A stretch of 41,090 bases of DNA, taken from positions 64,086 through 105,175 of the forward strand of contig DEML01000065.1 in the NCBI GenBank assembly GCA_002359185.1. The letters are read 5' to 3'. The notes beneath the pieces are model-generated. The model did not search any database and was not told the origin of the DNA. It saw nothing but the letters and a program-made list of their open reading frames with translations. Shown here in pieces: positions 16,015 to 24,902 of the stretch. The stretch is from Planctomycetaceae bacterium UBA2671 (GTDB lineage: Bacteria; Planctomycetota; Planctomycetia; Planctomycetales; Planctomycetaceae). The position numbers were made by a program, and so were the translations under genes. The stretch's first letter is position 1; each line of letters begins with the position of its first letter.

Positions 16015-18672
16015 ATGGTCGCGAAAAACAGTAAATATAAAGCTCTGGTGATCGTGGAATCCCCGGCCAAAGCCAAGAAAATTGGCGGATTTCTCGGCAG
16101 CGATTACATCGTTCGTGCCAGTGTCGGGCATGTTCGCGATCTGCCTGCCAAGGCGGCTGACATCCCTGCGAAATATAAAAAGGAGAGTTGGGCGACCCTG
16201 GGAGTGAACACGGAAAAGAATTTTGAACCTCTTTACGTGGTGCATTCGGAAAAGAAAAAACTGGTCAAAGAGCTCAAAGATTTACTCAAGGATGCCCAAG
16301 AGTTGATCATCGCGACCGATGAAGACCGCGAAGGAGAGAGCATCGGCTGGCATCTGGTGCAACTTCTCGAACCGAACGTCCCAGTCAAACGGATGGTGTT
16401 CTCGGAAATCACGAAGACTGCCATTCAGGAAGCGATCAAAAATACACGCCAAATCAATGAAGATCTCGTCGAAGCCCAGGAAACGCGTCGGGTTCTCGAT
16501 CGTCTCTACGGTTATACGCTCAGCCCATTACTGTGGAAAAAGATTGCCCGCGGACTTTCCGCAGGTCGAGTGCAGTCAGTCGCAGTCCGCCTGCTTGTAC
16601 AGCGGGAACTGGAACGTCTGGCGTTTCGATCAGCCAGTTACTGGGATTTGAAAGCCGAATTGCAGACGGAAAAACAAGGTCGATTTGAGGCGACTCTCTA
16701 CTCGCTGGATGACCAGAAACTGGCCTCCGGCAAAGATTTCGACGAAACAACCGGCAAACTGAAAGAGAATGCCAAAGTTCTGCTGCTCAATGAAGAGCAG
16801 GCCAACGCACTTCAGAAACGACTGCTCGATGCTCCGTGGTCGGTCTCTGATATAGAAGAGCGATTTTCAAATCGCAAACCTCCTGCTCCATTTATTACGA
16901 GTTCACTGCAGCAGGAGGCGAACCGCAAACTGGGAATGACAGCTCGACAGACGATGCAGATCGCACAGCGTCTCTATGAAAACGGTAACATCACTTACAT
17001 GCGAACCGATAGCGTTTCGCTTTCCAGCGAGGCCATCAACGCAGCTCGTGGGCGCATCAAAGACTTGTATGGTGATGACTATCTGAGCGATTCGCCTCGT
17101 CAATACACTGGCAAATCGAAGAATGCTCAGGAGGCTCACGAAGCGATTCGACCAGCCGGGACTGAAATGAAAACTCCGGAAGAAATTGGACTCTCCGGCC
17201 AGGAATTCAAGCTCTATAGCTTAATCTGGAAGCGGACAATGGCCTGCCAGATGGCCGAAGCCCGGCTGAAGTTTTTGACTCTGACAATCACAGCAGACGA
17301 AGCCAAGTTTCGTGCGACAGGCCGTCAGGTTGTCTTTCCAGGATTCTTCCGAGCTTATGTTGAAGGGAGTGACGATCCTGAAGCCGCTCTGGATGACAGC
17401 GATTCGATGCTGCCGGAAGTCCATGAAAACGAATCACTCAAGTGTACTCAGCTCGATCCTGTCGGGCACGAAACCAAACCGCCTGCTCGATTTACCGAAG
17501 CGTCGCTGGTTCGAAAACTTGAAGAAGAGGGGGTTGGGCGTCCGAGTACATATGCGAGTATTCTGAGCACGATTCAGGATCGCGGTTATGTGCGAAAAGA
17601 CAGCAATCAACTGATTCCAACCTTCACCGCGATGGCAGTTACACGTCTGCTCGAAGAGAATTTTCCCAATCTGGTCGATACGCAGTTCACAGCCGGAATG
17701 GAGCAGACGCTCGACGATATTTCTAACGGTCAGGCAGAACGATTGCCGTATCTCGGTCAATTCTACGGCGGAGATGATGGTCTCGAATTGCGCGTGAAAG
17801 CTCGCGAAGAACAGATCGATCCTCGCAAAGCCTGTACCCTGGAATTTTCAGGATTGAACTCGGCTGTGCGGGTCGGTCGTTATGGCCCCTATCTGGAAAA
17901 GGAAGAAGGGGGAGAGCAGAAGACCGCTTCGCTGCCACAGGAAATTTCTCCAGCTGATGTGAATGAAGAACTTGCGACTAAACTGTTCGAGTTGAAAGAA
18001 CGCGGGCCGCAATCTTTGGGAATCCATCCCGAAGAAGGCTTGCCGATCTTTGTATTGAGTGGGCCTTTTGGTCCGTATCTGCAGTTGGGTGAGAATGATC
18101 CGGATGCGGAGAAGAAGCCGAAACGTGTTTCGATTCCTAAAAATATTGATCCCACAAAAATTGAACTCGATACCGCACTGAAGCTAATCGAATTGCCGAG
18201 AACCGTCGGGCAGCATCCTGAAGATGGCAAGGTCGTCAAAGCGGGGATTGGTCGTTTTGGTCCGTACGTGCAACACTCCGGCAAATACAAAGGTTTGCCG
18301 AAAGATGTCGATGTTCTGTATGTCGATTTGCACACAGCTGTCGAACTGCTCAAGCTCGCGCGAACGAAAGAGGCCCCGAAACCGATTCGAGAAATCGGTA
18401 ATCATCCCGAAGATAAAGAAATGATTGGCATCTTCGAAGGGCGATACGGAGCTTACGTAAAGCACGGAAAAATCAACGCAACAATTCCGAAAGATACCGA
18501 TCTGGAATCGATCACGCTTGCCCAGGCTCTGGAGTGGATTGAAGCCAAGGCTGCCAAAAAAGGTGTGAAGAAAAAGTCTGCTAAAAAGAAGGCGACTAAG
18601 AAAAAAGCCACGAAGAAGTCCGCAAAAAAGAAAGCGGCTAAGAAGAAGTCATCCAAGAAAAAATCGACTTGA
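16015..18672 (+). CDS. topA: DNA topoisomerase I with Lys-rich tail
   Basis: A type IA topoisomerase of about 885 residues that relaxes negative supercoils. The TOPRIM domain starts at residue 8 (ALVIVESPAKAKKI) and contains IIATDEDREGESIGWHL, the metal site. The catalytic Tyr is about residue 328 in NITYMRTDSVSLS. FTEASLVRKLEEEGVGRPST closes the core. The C-terminus has repeats with GRYGPYLE, GPFGPYLQ, GRFGPYVQ and GRYGAYVK, then a tail of about 35 residues almost wholly Lys, Ala, Ser and Thr, probably DNA-binding. The four-cysteine zinc ribbons of E. coli TopA are absent. The ATG at 16015 is preferred from family N-termini; an in-frame TTG at 15961 would add 18 residues, and neither has a strong ribosome binding site. 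Confidence 0.95.
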   Translation: MVAKNSKYKALVIVESPAKAKKIGGFLGSDYIVRASVGHVRDLPAKAADIPAKYKKESWATLGVNTEKNFEPLYVVHSEKKKLVKELKDLLKDAQELIIATDEDREGESIGWHLVQLLEPNVPVKRMVFSEITKTAIQEAIKNTRQINEDLVEAQETRRVLDRLYGYTLSPLLWKKIARGLSAGRVQSVAVRLLVQRELERLAFRSASYWDLKAELQTEKQGRFEATLYSLDDQKLASGKDFDETTGKLKENAKVLLLNEEQANALQKRLLDAPWSVSDIEERFSNRKPPAPFITSSLQQEANRKLGMTARQTMQIAQRLYENGNITYMRTDSVSLSSEAINAARGRIKDLYGDDYLSDSPRQYTGKSKNAQEAHEAIRPAGTEMKTPEEIGLSGQEFKLYSLIWKRTMACQMAEARLKFLTLTITADEAKFRATGRQVVFPGFFRAYVEGSDDPEAALDDSDSMLPEVHENESLKCTQLDPVGHETKPPARFTEASLVRKLEEEGVGRPSTYASILSTIQDRGYVRKDSNQLIPTFTAMAVTRLLEENFPNLVDTQFTAGMEQTLDDISNGQAERLPYLGQFYGGDDGLELRVKAREEQIDPRKACTLEFSGLNSAVRVGRYGPYLEKEEGGEQKTASLPQEISPADVNEELATKLFELKERGPQSLGIHPEEGLPIFVLSGPFGPYLQLGENDPDAEKKPKRVSIPKNIDPTKIELDTALKLIELPRTVGQHPEDGKVVKAGIGRFGPYVQHSGKYKGLPKDVDVLYVDLHTAVELLKLARTKEAPKPIREIGNHPEDKEMIGIFEGRYGAYVKHGKINATIPKDTDLESITLAQALEWIEAKAAKKGVKKKSAKKKATKKKATKKSAKKKAAKKKSSKKKST

Positions 18673-18751
18673 GTTGAATGGTAAGTAGCAAATATCTGGA
18701 GACCAGACTCTGCTGAATGTATAATGGGGAAATCTATTTTGTAACGCCAAT

Positions 18752-18781
18752 GAAGCCAGCATTCCCAGGAATGTTGGCTTC
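18752..18781. other. Hairpin downstream of topA
   Basis: A 14-bp near-perfect palindrome (GAAGCCAGCATTCC and its inverse, with one G-T pair) about 80 nt after the topA stop. It lacks a T-tract, so it may be a weak terminator, an mRNA-stabilising stem or a repeat remnant. The remaining 18673-19023 interval contains no gene I can support. Confidence 0.5.
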
Positions 18782-19023
18782 TGTCTGTGAAAAACACTCA
18801 TTGTGTAATTTCTTACACTCTGCATGTCCCATAAGCCCCACGGTTTACGCTTAATAAGAATAGTGTGCAGAATATTCGATTTTATTCGAACACCCTGAAA
18901 TTCATTTGTATTTAATTAGCAATGAATTTCACTGCATATTGAGTACCTGTGGGGATTGGTTCACCACGAGTGGATGGCTCACTTTAGCAGGCTGAGGATT
19001 AGTCGGCCAGGAGGATCAGGACA

Positions 19024-19704
19024 ATGCGAAACTTGAAAACAATCAATCAAGGGGCAATTTTAAGCGTGGGGATTTGCTTAATTGTTGCCATGTCGGCGAG
19101 CGTTCAAGCTCAAGGAAAAAATTTCGGTGGAAAAAGTTTAAGACATGAAGATCGAGCCCGTCCGGGAACGTGGGATCATGTTGATGAACTGGCTGTGGAC
19201 TTGGCGCAACTGGCTCGAGACCTGCACGATGAAGTGCATGTGCATCTGGAGGGACATCAGTATTTTCGCCATATCGATAAACATGCTGACAAAATCGAAG
19301 AATTTTCAGAGCATATTCACGAGTTAGCCCATGAAGGTGGTAATATCAAACACCTTCGCGAAGATGTCATCGAACTGGATGAGGAAGTGCATCACGCAGA
19401 TGAGGTAATCACTCAGATTGCGCGTAAAGGTGTTCGCGCCCGTGACTTTGAAGGTGGTGTTCGCCAGACCCGACGAATTGTCGATGCAATGATTGCTATT
19501 CTGCATCACCTCGAAGATGATTTGACTGAGATGGATCCTTCCTATCGAAATGCCCGATATCGCCCGGATGTTGACGATCACCTGCACAATCATCGCCGAC
19601 CTTCAGAAGATTTTCACGATCGTTACCCCAGCCGTTACGACAGTCGGGATCGCTATTACGACAATCGTTCACCCAGCCACATGCACCATAATCACTATCG
19701 ATAA
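19024..19704 (+). CDS. Exported His-rich protein of unknown function
   Basis: A 226-residue protein with a signal peptide (about residues 1-29; the hydrophobic core is AILSVGICLIVAMSASVQA, with probable cleavage after QA). The mature part contains 24 histidines and many acidic residues, arranged in helical stretches (HDEVHVHLEGHQYFRHIDKH, HIHELAHEGG, DEEVHHADEV) and ending with an Arg/Tyr/Asp/His-rich tail (SPSHMHHNHYR). This suggests metal binding in the periplasm, but no known domain is recognised. GGAGG at 19010-19014 gives a good ribosome binding site. An intrinsic terminator follows 41 bp after the stop, so it is probably a single-gene unit. Confidence 0.75.
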   Translation: MRNLKTINQGAILSVGICLIVAMSASVQAQGKNFGGKSLRHEDRARPGTWDHVDELAVDLAQLARDLHDEVHVHLEGHQYFRHIDKHADKIEEFSEHIHELAHEGGNIKHLREDVIELDEEVHHADEVITQIARKGVRARDFEGGVRQTRRIVDAMIAILHHLEDDLTEMDPSYRNARYRPDVDDHLHNHRRPSEDFHDRYPSRYDSRDRYYDNRSPSHMHHNHYR

Positions 19705-19745
19705 GAATCGGAATTTCGAATTCGAAATACTCGATTGCACTCACA

Positions 19746-19775
19746 GACGCACGACATCCAGTTGTGCGTCTTTTT
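19746..19775 (+). terminator. Intrinsic terminator after the His-rich protein gene
   Basis: The stem GACGCACGAC / GTTGTGCGTC (10 bp with one G-T pair), loop ATCCA, followed directly by TTTTT. It is positioned right after the plus-strand gene and overlaps the 3' end of the convergent thioesterase gene. Confidence 0.85.
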
Positions 19776-20224
19776 CATTTGATGGAGACAAAAGATCCTG
19801 CATGTTGAGCGGCGATATTGCCTGTGGAATAGATAGTAGAAGTCAACTGCAGTCGACCTCTGCCTTTTTTCTGGTAGATATTCAGAAATCGATCCCATTG
19901 AGCTTCATCGTCAATTTGGCACCCGGCTTCAAAAGCATCGGCAATGGGTGCCAGAAACGAGGTTTCGCTGGTTTGTACAACAATTTTAGGAGACTCCTGC
20001 AGTTCCCGCATCCGCAGATTAATCAGTAACCAGCAAACCAGGATGCCTGCCGTTGAAATGCTGCCTCCAAATGCTGTGTCGCGATGATTCATATTTTCAC
20101 AAAGCGGCAAGCGAATCCGGCTTCCCTTCCAGTTCGCTTCCAGCACTTCAATTCCCATCGCTTTACAGACGGGAATATGTTCGTGCAGATACTCGGTCCA
20201 CTGTGCGGGATTCAATTTGCTCAT
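19775..20224 (-). CDS. YiiD-type putative thioesterase (hotdog fold)
   Basis: A 149-residue protein resembling the C-terminal domain of YiiD, a putative hotdog-fold thioesterase. The signature is ENMNHRDTAFGGSISTAGIL, where the Asn/His and Asp region begins the central helix of the hotdog fold. Such enzymes hydrolyse acyl-CoA or acyl-ACP; the substrate is unknown. The acetyltransferase domain of full-length YiiD is absent, as in many stand-alone homologues. It is not adjacent to the ketosynthase cluster. The ATG lacks a strong ribosome binding site. Confidence 0.78.
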   Translation of the reverse strand: MSKLNPAQWTEYLHEHIPVCKAMGIEVLEANWKGSRIRLPLCENMNHRDTAFGGSISTAGILVCWLLINLRMRELQESPKIVVQTSETSFLAPIADAFEAGCQIDDEAQWDRFLNIYQKKGRGRLQLTSTIYSTGNIAAQHAGSFVSIK

Positions 20225-20261
20225 TAATTATACTGGATTCTTGCGAGGCGACGGAGTGAAT

Positions 20262-20301
20262 GACGAATTGCGGATCAACTTGACTTGATCCGCAATTCGT
20301 C
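20262..20301. other. Perfect 17-bp hairpin between sulfatase and thioesterase
   Basis: GACGAATTGCGGATCAA is followed by a 6-nt loop and its exact inverse. It lies 37-76 nt downstream of the sulfatase stop (minus strand) and has no T-tract on either side. It may be an mRNA 3' stem or a dispersed palindrome. Confidence 0.7.
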
Positions 20302-20337
20302 AAGGATAAATCCCGTGGAGACAATAACTCCTTGAAC

Positions 20338-21864
20338 TTATTCTTTATCGAGAATCTCTTTCCGAATTCTGGAAAGTTTTTCGACAATCTCTGGATGTTC
20401 TAGCCAGAGATTATCCTGTTCACCTTTGTCATAACCCAAGTCATACAGTTGACCTTTGGGACCGCCTGCAACGGGAGCAACTTTACTCGGCTTTGTAAAA
20501 CCGCTGGAGCCCAGATTCGTGATCAACTTCCATTGTCCACTGCGGATCACATTTCCAGAATGATGTTGCAGCATCACCCGCTCACCTCTTGGCCAGAGTG
20601 ATTTCGTCGGTAGCTCCATCAACTGAGCGATACTGCGTCCATCGATTGCTGAGGAGTGCTCGACAGGGACACCTGTCATTTCTGAAACCGTTGGGAGCAA
20701 ATCAATAAATCCAACGATCTCATCACATTCTGACCATGCGGGAATCTGCTTCGGCCAGCGCATGATGAATGGAACGCGATGTCCCCCTTCCCAAGCATCC
20801 CCTTTCATGCCTCGAAATGGCCCGGCTGCTTTGTGTTGAAAGCGTTCTTCATCTTCGTCATACCAGGTGGGGCCATTGTCACTGGAAAAAATCACCAGCG
20901 TGTTCTCGGCTGAATTCGTTTCGTCGACGGCCTTGATCACGCGTCCGACCACGTCGTCAACATGAGCGACAAACTCGCTGTAAAGTCCTGCTCCACCGAT
21001 TTCCCGAAATTTCTCAGCCGGTAACCAGGGCGTATGCGGAGCAGGCAAAGCCAGATACAGGAACTGTGGTTTATCTGCATTGTTAAAGTCCTGCTGAATG
21101 GTTTCGACCGCTTTTGTCGCGAAAACATCCAGAACATCTTCCATAATAAAATTTCCCGCTCGCAATCCTTCCCGCCAGAATGCTCCCTGAATGGGACTCC
21201 ATCCCGGTGAAGAGTTCGCTTCAATGGGAATGGTAGGTGGCGGCGAAGCCATTTTGTTTTCAATGTAGTAGTAGGGAGGAATATCCAGCGAGGCGGGCAT
21301 ACCGAAGTAAGATTGAAAGCCTCGATCCACCGGACCACCCTGCAGCCCGGCAGCAAAATCGTAGTCGTAACCATCTTCAAAACCGAGATGCCATTTGCCA
21401 ATCATCCGCGTTTGATAGCCGGCTCTTGTCAGAAGTTTCGGAACAGTATCTTCCTCAAATGAAATCAATGGCTCTTTCCGCCAGTCTCGATTGTGTCGAA
21501 AGGGATATCTGCCGGTCAGCAAGCCATATCGGGAAGGATGACAAACCCCTCCAGCCGCATGAGCATCAGTGAATCGCATTCCCTCTTTCGCCAGCCGATC
21601 GATATTGGGCGTAACGCACTTGGACTGAGCGTTATAGCATTGTGGATCCCCGTACCCCATGTCATCGGCAAGTATCAAAACTATGTTTGGCCGCTCGGGT
21701 TGATCTGCCTCAAGCGGTTGGTTGTGTGTAAGATGTGACATGATTGCAACGGCGATGAGAATCATGTGTGTGTTTAACTGTTTTGAAAAGTGTTGTGGAA
21801 ACTGTTTGGAGCAAATTGTTTTGATGAAATCTGGTTTTGTTCCTGGATTGAATGCGTGAAACAT
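20338..21864 (-). CDS. Sulfatase (arylsulfatase type, S1 family)
   Basis: A 508-residue sulfatase. The first metal-binding site is NIVLILADDMGYGD, and the formylglycine motif is GGVCHPSRYGLLTGRYP with Cys108, which a maturase converts. TPNIDRLAKEGMRFT and IIFSSDNGPTW-like blocks also match the family. It removes sulfate esters, probably from sulfated polysaccharide. The N-terminus is hydrophobic from about residue 34 (MILIAVAIMSHL), consistent with export; the start at 21864 and an internal ATG at 21765 are both possible, and neither has a clear ribosome binding site. It is divergent from the esterase fusion gene at 22238. Confidence 0.93.
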   Translation of the reverse strand: MFHAFNPGTKPDFIKTICSKQFPQHFSKQLNTHMILIAVAIMSHLTHNQPLEADQPERPNIVLILADDMGYGDPQCYNAQSKCVTPNIDRLAKEGMRFTDAHAAGGVCHPSRYGLLTGRYPFRHNRDWRKEPLISFEEDTVPKLLTRAGYQTRMIGKWHLGFEDGYDYDFAAGLQGGPVDRGFQSYFGMPASLDIPPYYYIENKMASPPPTIPIEANSSPGWSPIQGAFWREGLRAGNFIMEDVLDVFATKAVETIQQDFNNADKPQFLYLALPAPHTPWLPAEKFREIGGAGLYSEFVAHVDDVVGRVIKAVDETNSAENTLVIFSSDNGPTWYDEDEERFQHKAAGPFRGMKGDAWEGGHRVPFIMRWPKQIPAWSECDEIVGFIDLLPTVSEMTGVPVEHSSAIDGRSIAQLMELPTKSLWPRGERVMLQHHSGNVIRSGQWKLITNLGSSGFTKPSKVAPVAGGPKGQLYDLGYDKGEQDNLWLEHPEIVEKLSRIRKEILDKE

Positions 21865-22237
21865 GTTGGATCAATCTTTTCTGTCGGCGCATGATGAACT
21901 GGAATATTGCTGCGTTTTGTTAGTAGCAGAACGCAATAACATTTGGGGACTCTGAAAAGGTAATCATCCCAAATCCAATTATAATGTGGAAATGAACCAG
22001 TGCAGGTACCAATCATATCATGTGACTTCAATCCTTTCAGGTCAATCGCCGGCTATAAACTTGAAAGCGCGGTCATGCATCTAACGGAAATGTCTCATCA
22101 CTGTTCGCTTCGTCCAGGCATTAGATAAATTCAATACACACAAATTAGAATTGCGATGCGTGGACAAGCCATAGCACTTTGCTTACATTCAGATTGATTG
22201 ATCTATTTTGAAAGTCCAGTCCACACAGGAATTACGA
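21865..22237. promoter_or_regulatory. Divergent intergenic region, sulfatase / esterase fusion
   Basis: About 370 bp, AT-rich, between divergent exported-enzyme genes. Shared regulation is possible, but I saw no convincing operator or promoter by eye. Confidence 0.4.
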
Positions 22238-24832
22238 ATGCGCTTATTAAAGACACTGATCGGGCCAACACTTTACCTTGTTGCCTGTATGACATTCACA
22301 CAGAACATCATATTGCACGCCGATGAGTCCCATGTCCCCAAAGGTAAAATCACAAACGGTGTCTTTGAGACGAGTCAGATCTATCCGGAAACTCGTCGTG
22401 ATTATAGCGTCTACGTCCCGGCTCAGTATTCTGCTGATCAGCCGGCAAATCTGATGGTGTTTATGGATGGTCGTGGTTATCTGAACGAGAAGGGCTCGTT
22501 TCGTGTGCCTGCTGTCTTTGACAAGCTCATTCATCAAAAGGCGATGCCGGTTACGATAGCCGTGTTCGTGAATCCGGGGATGATACCGGCAACAATCGAG
22601 GGAGCCGCCGATCGCAGCAATCGTTCGTTTGAATACGATTCTCTCGGTGATCGCTATGCAAACTTTCTCGTGGATGAATTTCTGCCGGTTGCTTTAAAAG
22701 GGCTAAATGTTTCTGAGGATCCCACTGATCGAGCCGTGTGCGGTATTTCATCCAGTGGAATCTGTGCTTTTACCGTCGCCTGGGAACGACCTGATCAATT
22801 TGGACTCGTCATGAGCCATATCGGCAGCTTCACAAATATTCGAGGTGGCTGGCGATACCCAGGACTTGTCCGAAAGTCTCACAAGGATCCTAAGTCGATC
22901 AAGGTTTACTTGCAGGATGGCGAACACGATCTTAGCAATCTGCATGGGAACTGGCCTCTCGGCAATAAAGATCTGGCTGCCGCTCTGCAATTTGCCGGCT
23001 ACACATATAAACTCGAAATGACGGACGGCGGTCACAGCGGAAAATGGGCTGGAGAAGTCTTTACAGACGCAGTCAAATGGCTGTGGGATGATAACGCGAA
23101 ATCGACCAATATCCCCGTCGTGAACACGAAGCCGAAGTGGGAACCACACCCGGATGCCATCGCAAAAGACGATGTTCCCAAAGGGAAGATCGAAAAGATG
23201 CCAGCCTGGGAATCGTCGAAAGTCTTCCCCGGCACGACACGTGACTGGTCAATTTATGTCCCGGCTCAGTACAAGGCCGATCAACCTGCGGCCCTGATGG
23301 TCTTTCAGGATGGCAGCGGCATGATGAGCGAGTGGCGTTGGCGAATTCCAACGGTCTTCGACAACCTGATTGCTCAAGGCGATATGCCACCCACGATTGC
23401 TGTGTTTCTCAATCCCGGCCATGAGATGTCGAAACCTCGGAAAGACAATAAACATTCCAATCGCGGTTATGAATACGATAGCCTGGGAGATCGTTATGTT
23501 ACTTTCCTGATGGACGAAATTATTCCGCAGGTCGAAGAACGATATAACATTTCTGATGACCCCAACATGCATGCTATTGGTGGTTCCAGTAGCGGAGCGA
23601 TCTGTGCATGGACGGCTGCCTGGGAACGAACGGACTACTTCCGCAAAGTTTACAGTAGCGTCGGCAGCTTCACTCATTTGCGAGGCGGAAATATCTATCC
23701 GGCTTTGGTTCGCAAAACCGAGCCGAAGCCAATCCGTATCTACATGGCTGATACCAGTGGTGACGTCGACAACGCATTCGGCAGTTGGTGGTGGGCTAAT
23801 CAGCGGATGGCCTCTGCTCTCAATTACATGGGCTACGACGTCCGCTTCGACAATGCAGAAGGATTCGGGCATAACTCCGACTTCGGCAGTGCTCACTTCC
23901 CGGATGCGATGCGATGGTTATGGCGTTCAGAAACGCATTCACCAAAAATCGATACCAGCGGAGACCTTGGCGGCGATTTGACTCTGCTCGATCTGTTGAT
24001 CCCCGGAGAATCGTGGGAACTCGTCGCAGAGGATCTTGGCTTTGCTGATGCACTGTGCGCGGATAACGCCGGCAACCTTTACTTCTGCGATATGAAGGAG
24101 CCGGGCGTTTACAGGATCAATGCAAAGGATGGCTCCAAAACGAAAATCTCTGACGAATCTGTGAGTGGTCTTGAATTCAATGCTGACGAAACATTGCTGT
24201 ATGCGTGTCAGGGAAGTCAGAGCAGAGTCATCTCAATTGATCCAAAAAACGGCGTCGTCAAGACGATTGCAGAAGGAGTTAAACCGAACGATCTGGAAGT
24301 GACTAAAGATGGCTTCATTCTATTCACGCAGACTGGCAAATCGGAAGTTGTTCGTATTGATCCAAAGTCTGGTGAAGTGAGTGTCGTCGATACCGGGATT
24401 ACAAAACCGAACGGAATTGCTCTGTCGAATGACGGAGGCACGCTGGCTGTTTCTGATTATGGAGGAACTCACACGTGGACCTTTCGTGTCAACAGTGGTG
24501 GAGTACTCGATGCGAAAATGCCCACAATGCCGATGCGACTTCGAATCGATCCGAAAGGGGAATTCAACTTCAATGAAGAGCCGCCATATGTGGTTGTCTC
24601 AAAAGGTGACGGAATGGCGGTCGACAGGAAGGGACGTTATTACGTGACGAGCGACCTTGGCGTTCAAATCTTCGATCCGACCGGACGTCCATGCGGCGTG
24701 CTTCCGAAAGTCGACGATGATCAGCCTTTGACTTCATGCAATCTGGCAGGTGAAGGGCATAACACACTGTTTATTGCACAGGGAAAGAAAATCTACAAGC
24801 GATTGCTGACCATCGATCGCCCGAAACGCTAA
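22238..24832 (+). CDS. Exported tandem esterase plus beta-propeller fusion
   Basis: An 864-residue exported protein of three parts. Residues 1-30 are a signal peptide. Two Fes/esterase-D-like alpha/beta hydrolase domains follow (about 35-295 and 305-575), sharing PKGKI, RDYSVYVPAQY or RDWSIYVPAQY, YDSLGDRY and a nucleophile elbow: GISSSGIC (Ser about 172) and GGSSSGAIC (Ser about 451). Each ends with a His in the expected place (GGHSGKW, GFGHNSDF). The C-terminal part (about 580-860) is an SMP-30/gluconolactonase-like propeller (FADALCADNAGNLYFCD, KPNGIALSNDGGTLAVSDYG). I infer hydrolysis of polysaccharide acyl esters, perhaps with lactone or sugar-acid handling. The ATG at 22238 has AGGA about 7 nt upstream; an in-frame TTG at 22208 has none. 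Confidence 0.85.
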   Translation: MRLLKTLIGPTLYLVACMTFTQNIILHADESHVPKGKITNGVFETSQIYPETRRDYSVYVPAQYSADQPANLMVFMDGRGYLNEKGSFRVPAVFDKLIHQKAMPVTIAVFVNPGMIPATIEGAADRSNRSFEYDSLGDRYANFLVDEFLPVALKGLNVSEDPTDRAVCGISSSGICAFTVAWERPDQFGLVMSHIGSFTNIRGGWRYPGLVRKSHKDPKSIKVYLQDGEHDLSNLHGNWPLGNKDLAAALQFAGYTYKLEMTDGGHSGKWAGEVFTDAVKWLWDDNAKSTNIPVVNTKPKWEPHPDAIAKDDVPKGKIEKMPAWESSKVFPGTTRDWSIYVPAQYKADQPAALMVFQDGSGMMSEWRWRIPTVFDNLIAQGDMPPTIAVFLNPGHEMSKPRKDNKHSNRGYEYDSLGDRYVTFLMDEIIPQVEERYNISDDPNMHAIGGSSSGAICAWTAAWERTDYFRKVYSSVGSFTHLRGGNIYPALVRKTEPKPIRIYMADTSGDVDNAFGSWWWANQRMASALNYMGYDVRFDNAEGFGHNSDFGSAHFPDAMRWLWRSETHSPKIDTSGDLGGDLTLLDLLIPGESWELVAEDLGFADALCADNAGNLYFCDMKEPGVYRINAKDGSKTKISDESVSGLEFNADETLLYACQGSQSRVISIDPKNGVVKTIAEGVKPNDLEVTKDGFILFTQTGKSEVVRIDPKSGEVSVVDTGITKPNGIALSNDGGTLAVSDYGGTHTWTFRVNSGGVLDAKMPTMPMRLRIDPKGEFNFNEEPPYVVVSKGDGMAVDRKGRYYVTSDLGVQIFDPTGRPCGVLPKVDDDQPLTSCNLAGEGHNTLFIAQGKKIYKRLLTIDRPKR

Positions 24833-24902
24833 GTATTAGATCACCACTCTCACTCACTTATAAATCCACCTGAAAACATCAATTCGCAATAACAGGCTAG
24901 TC

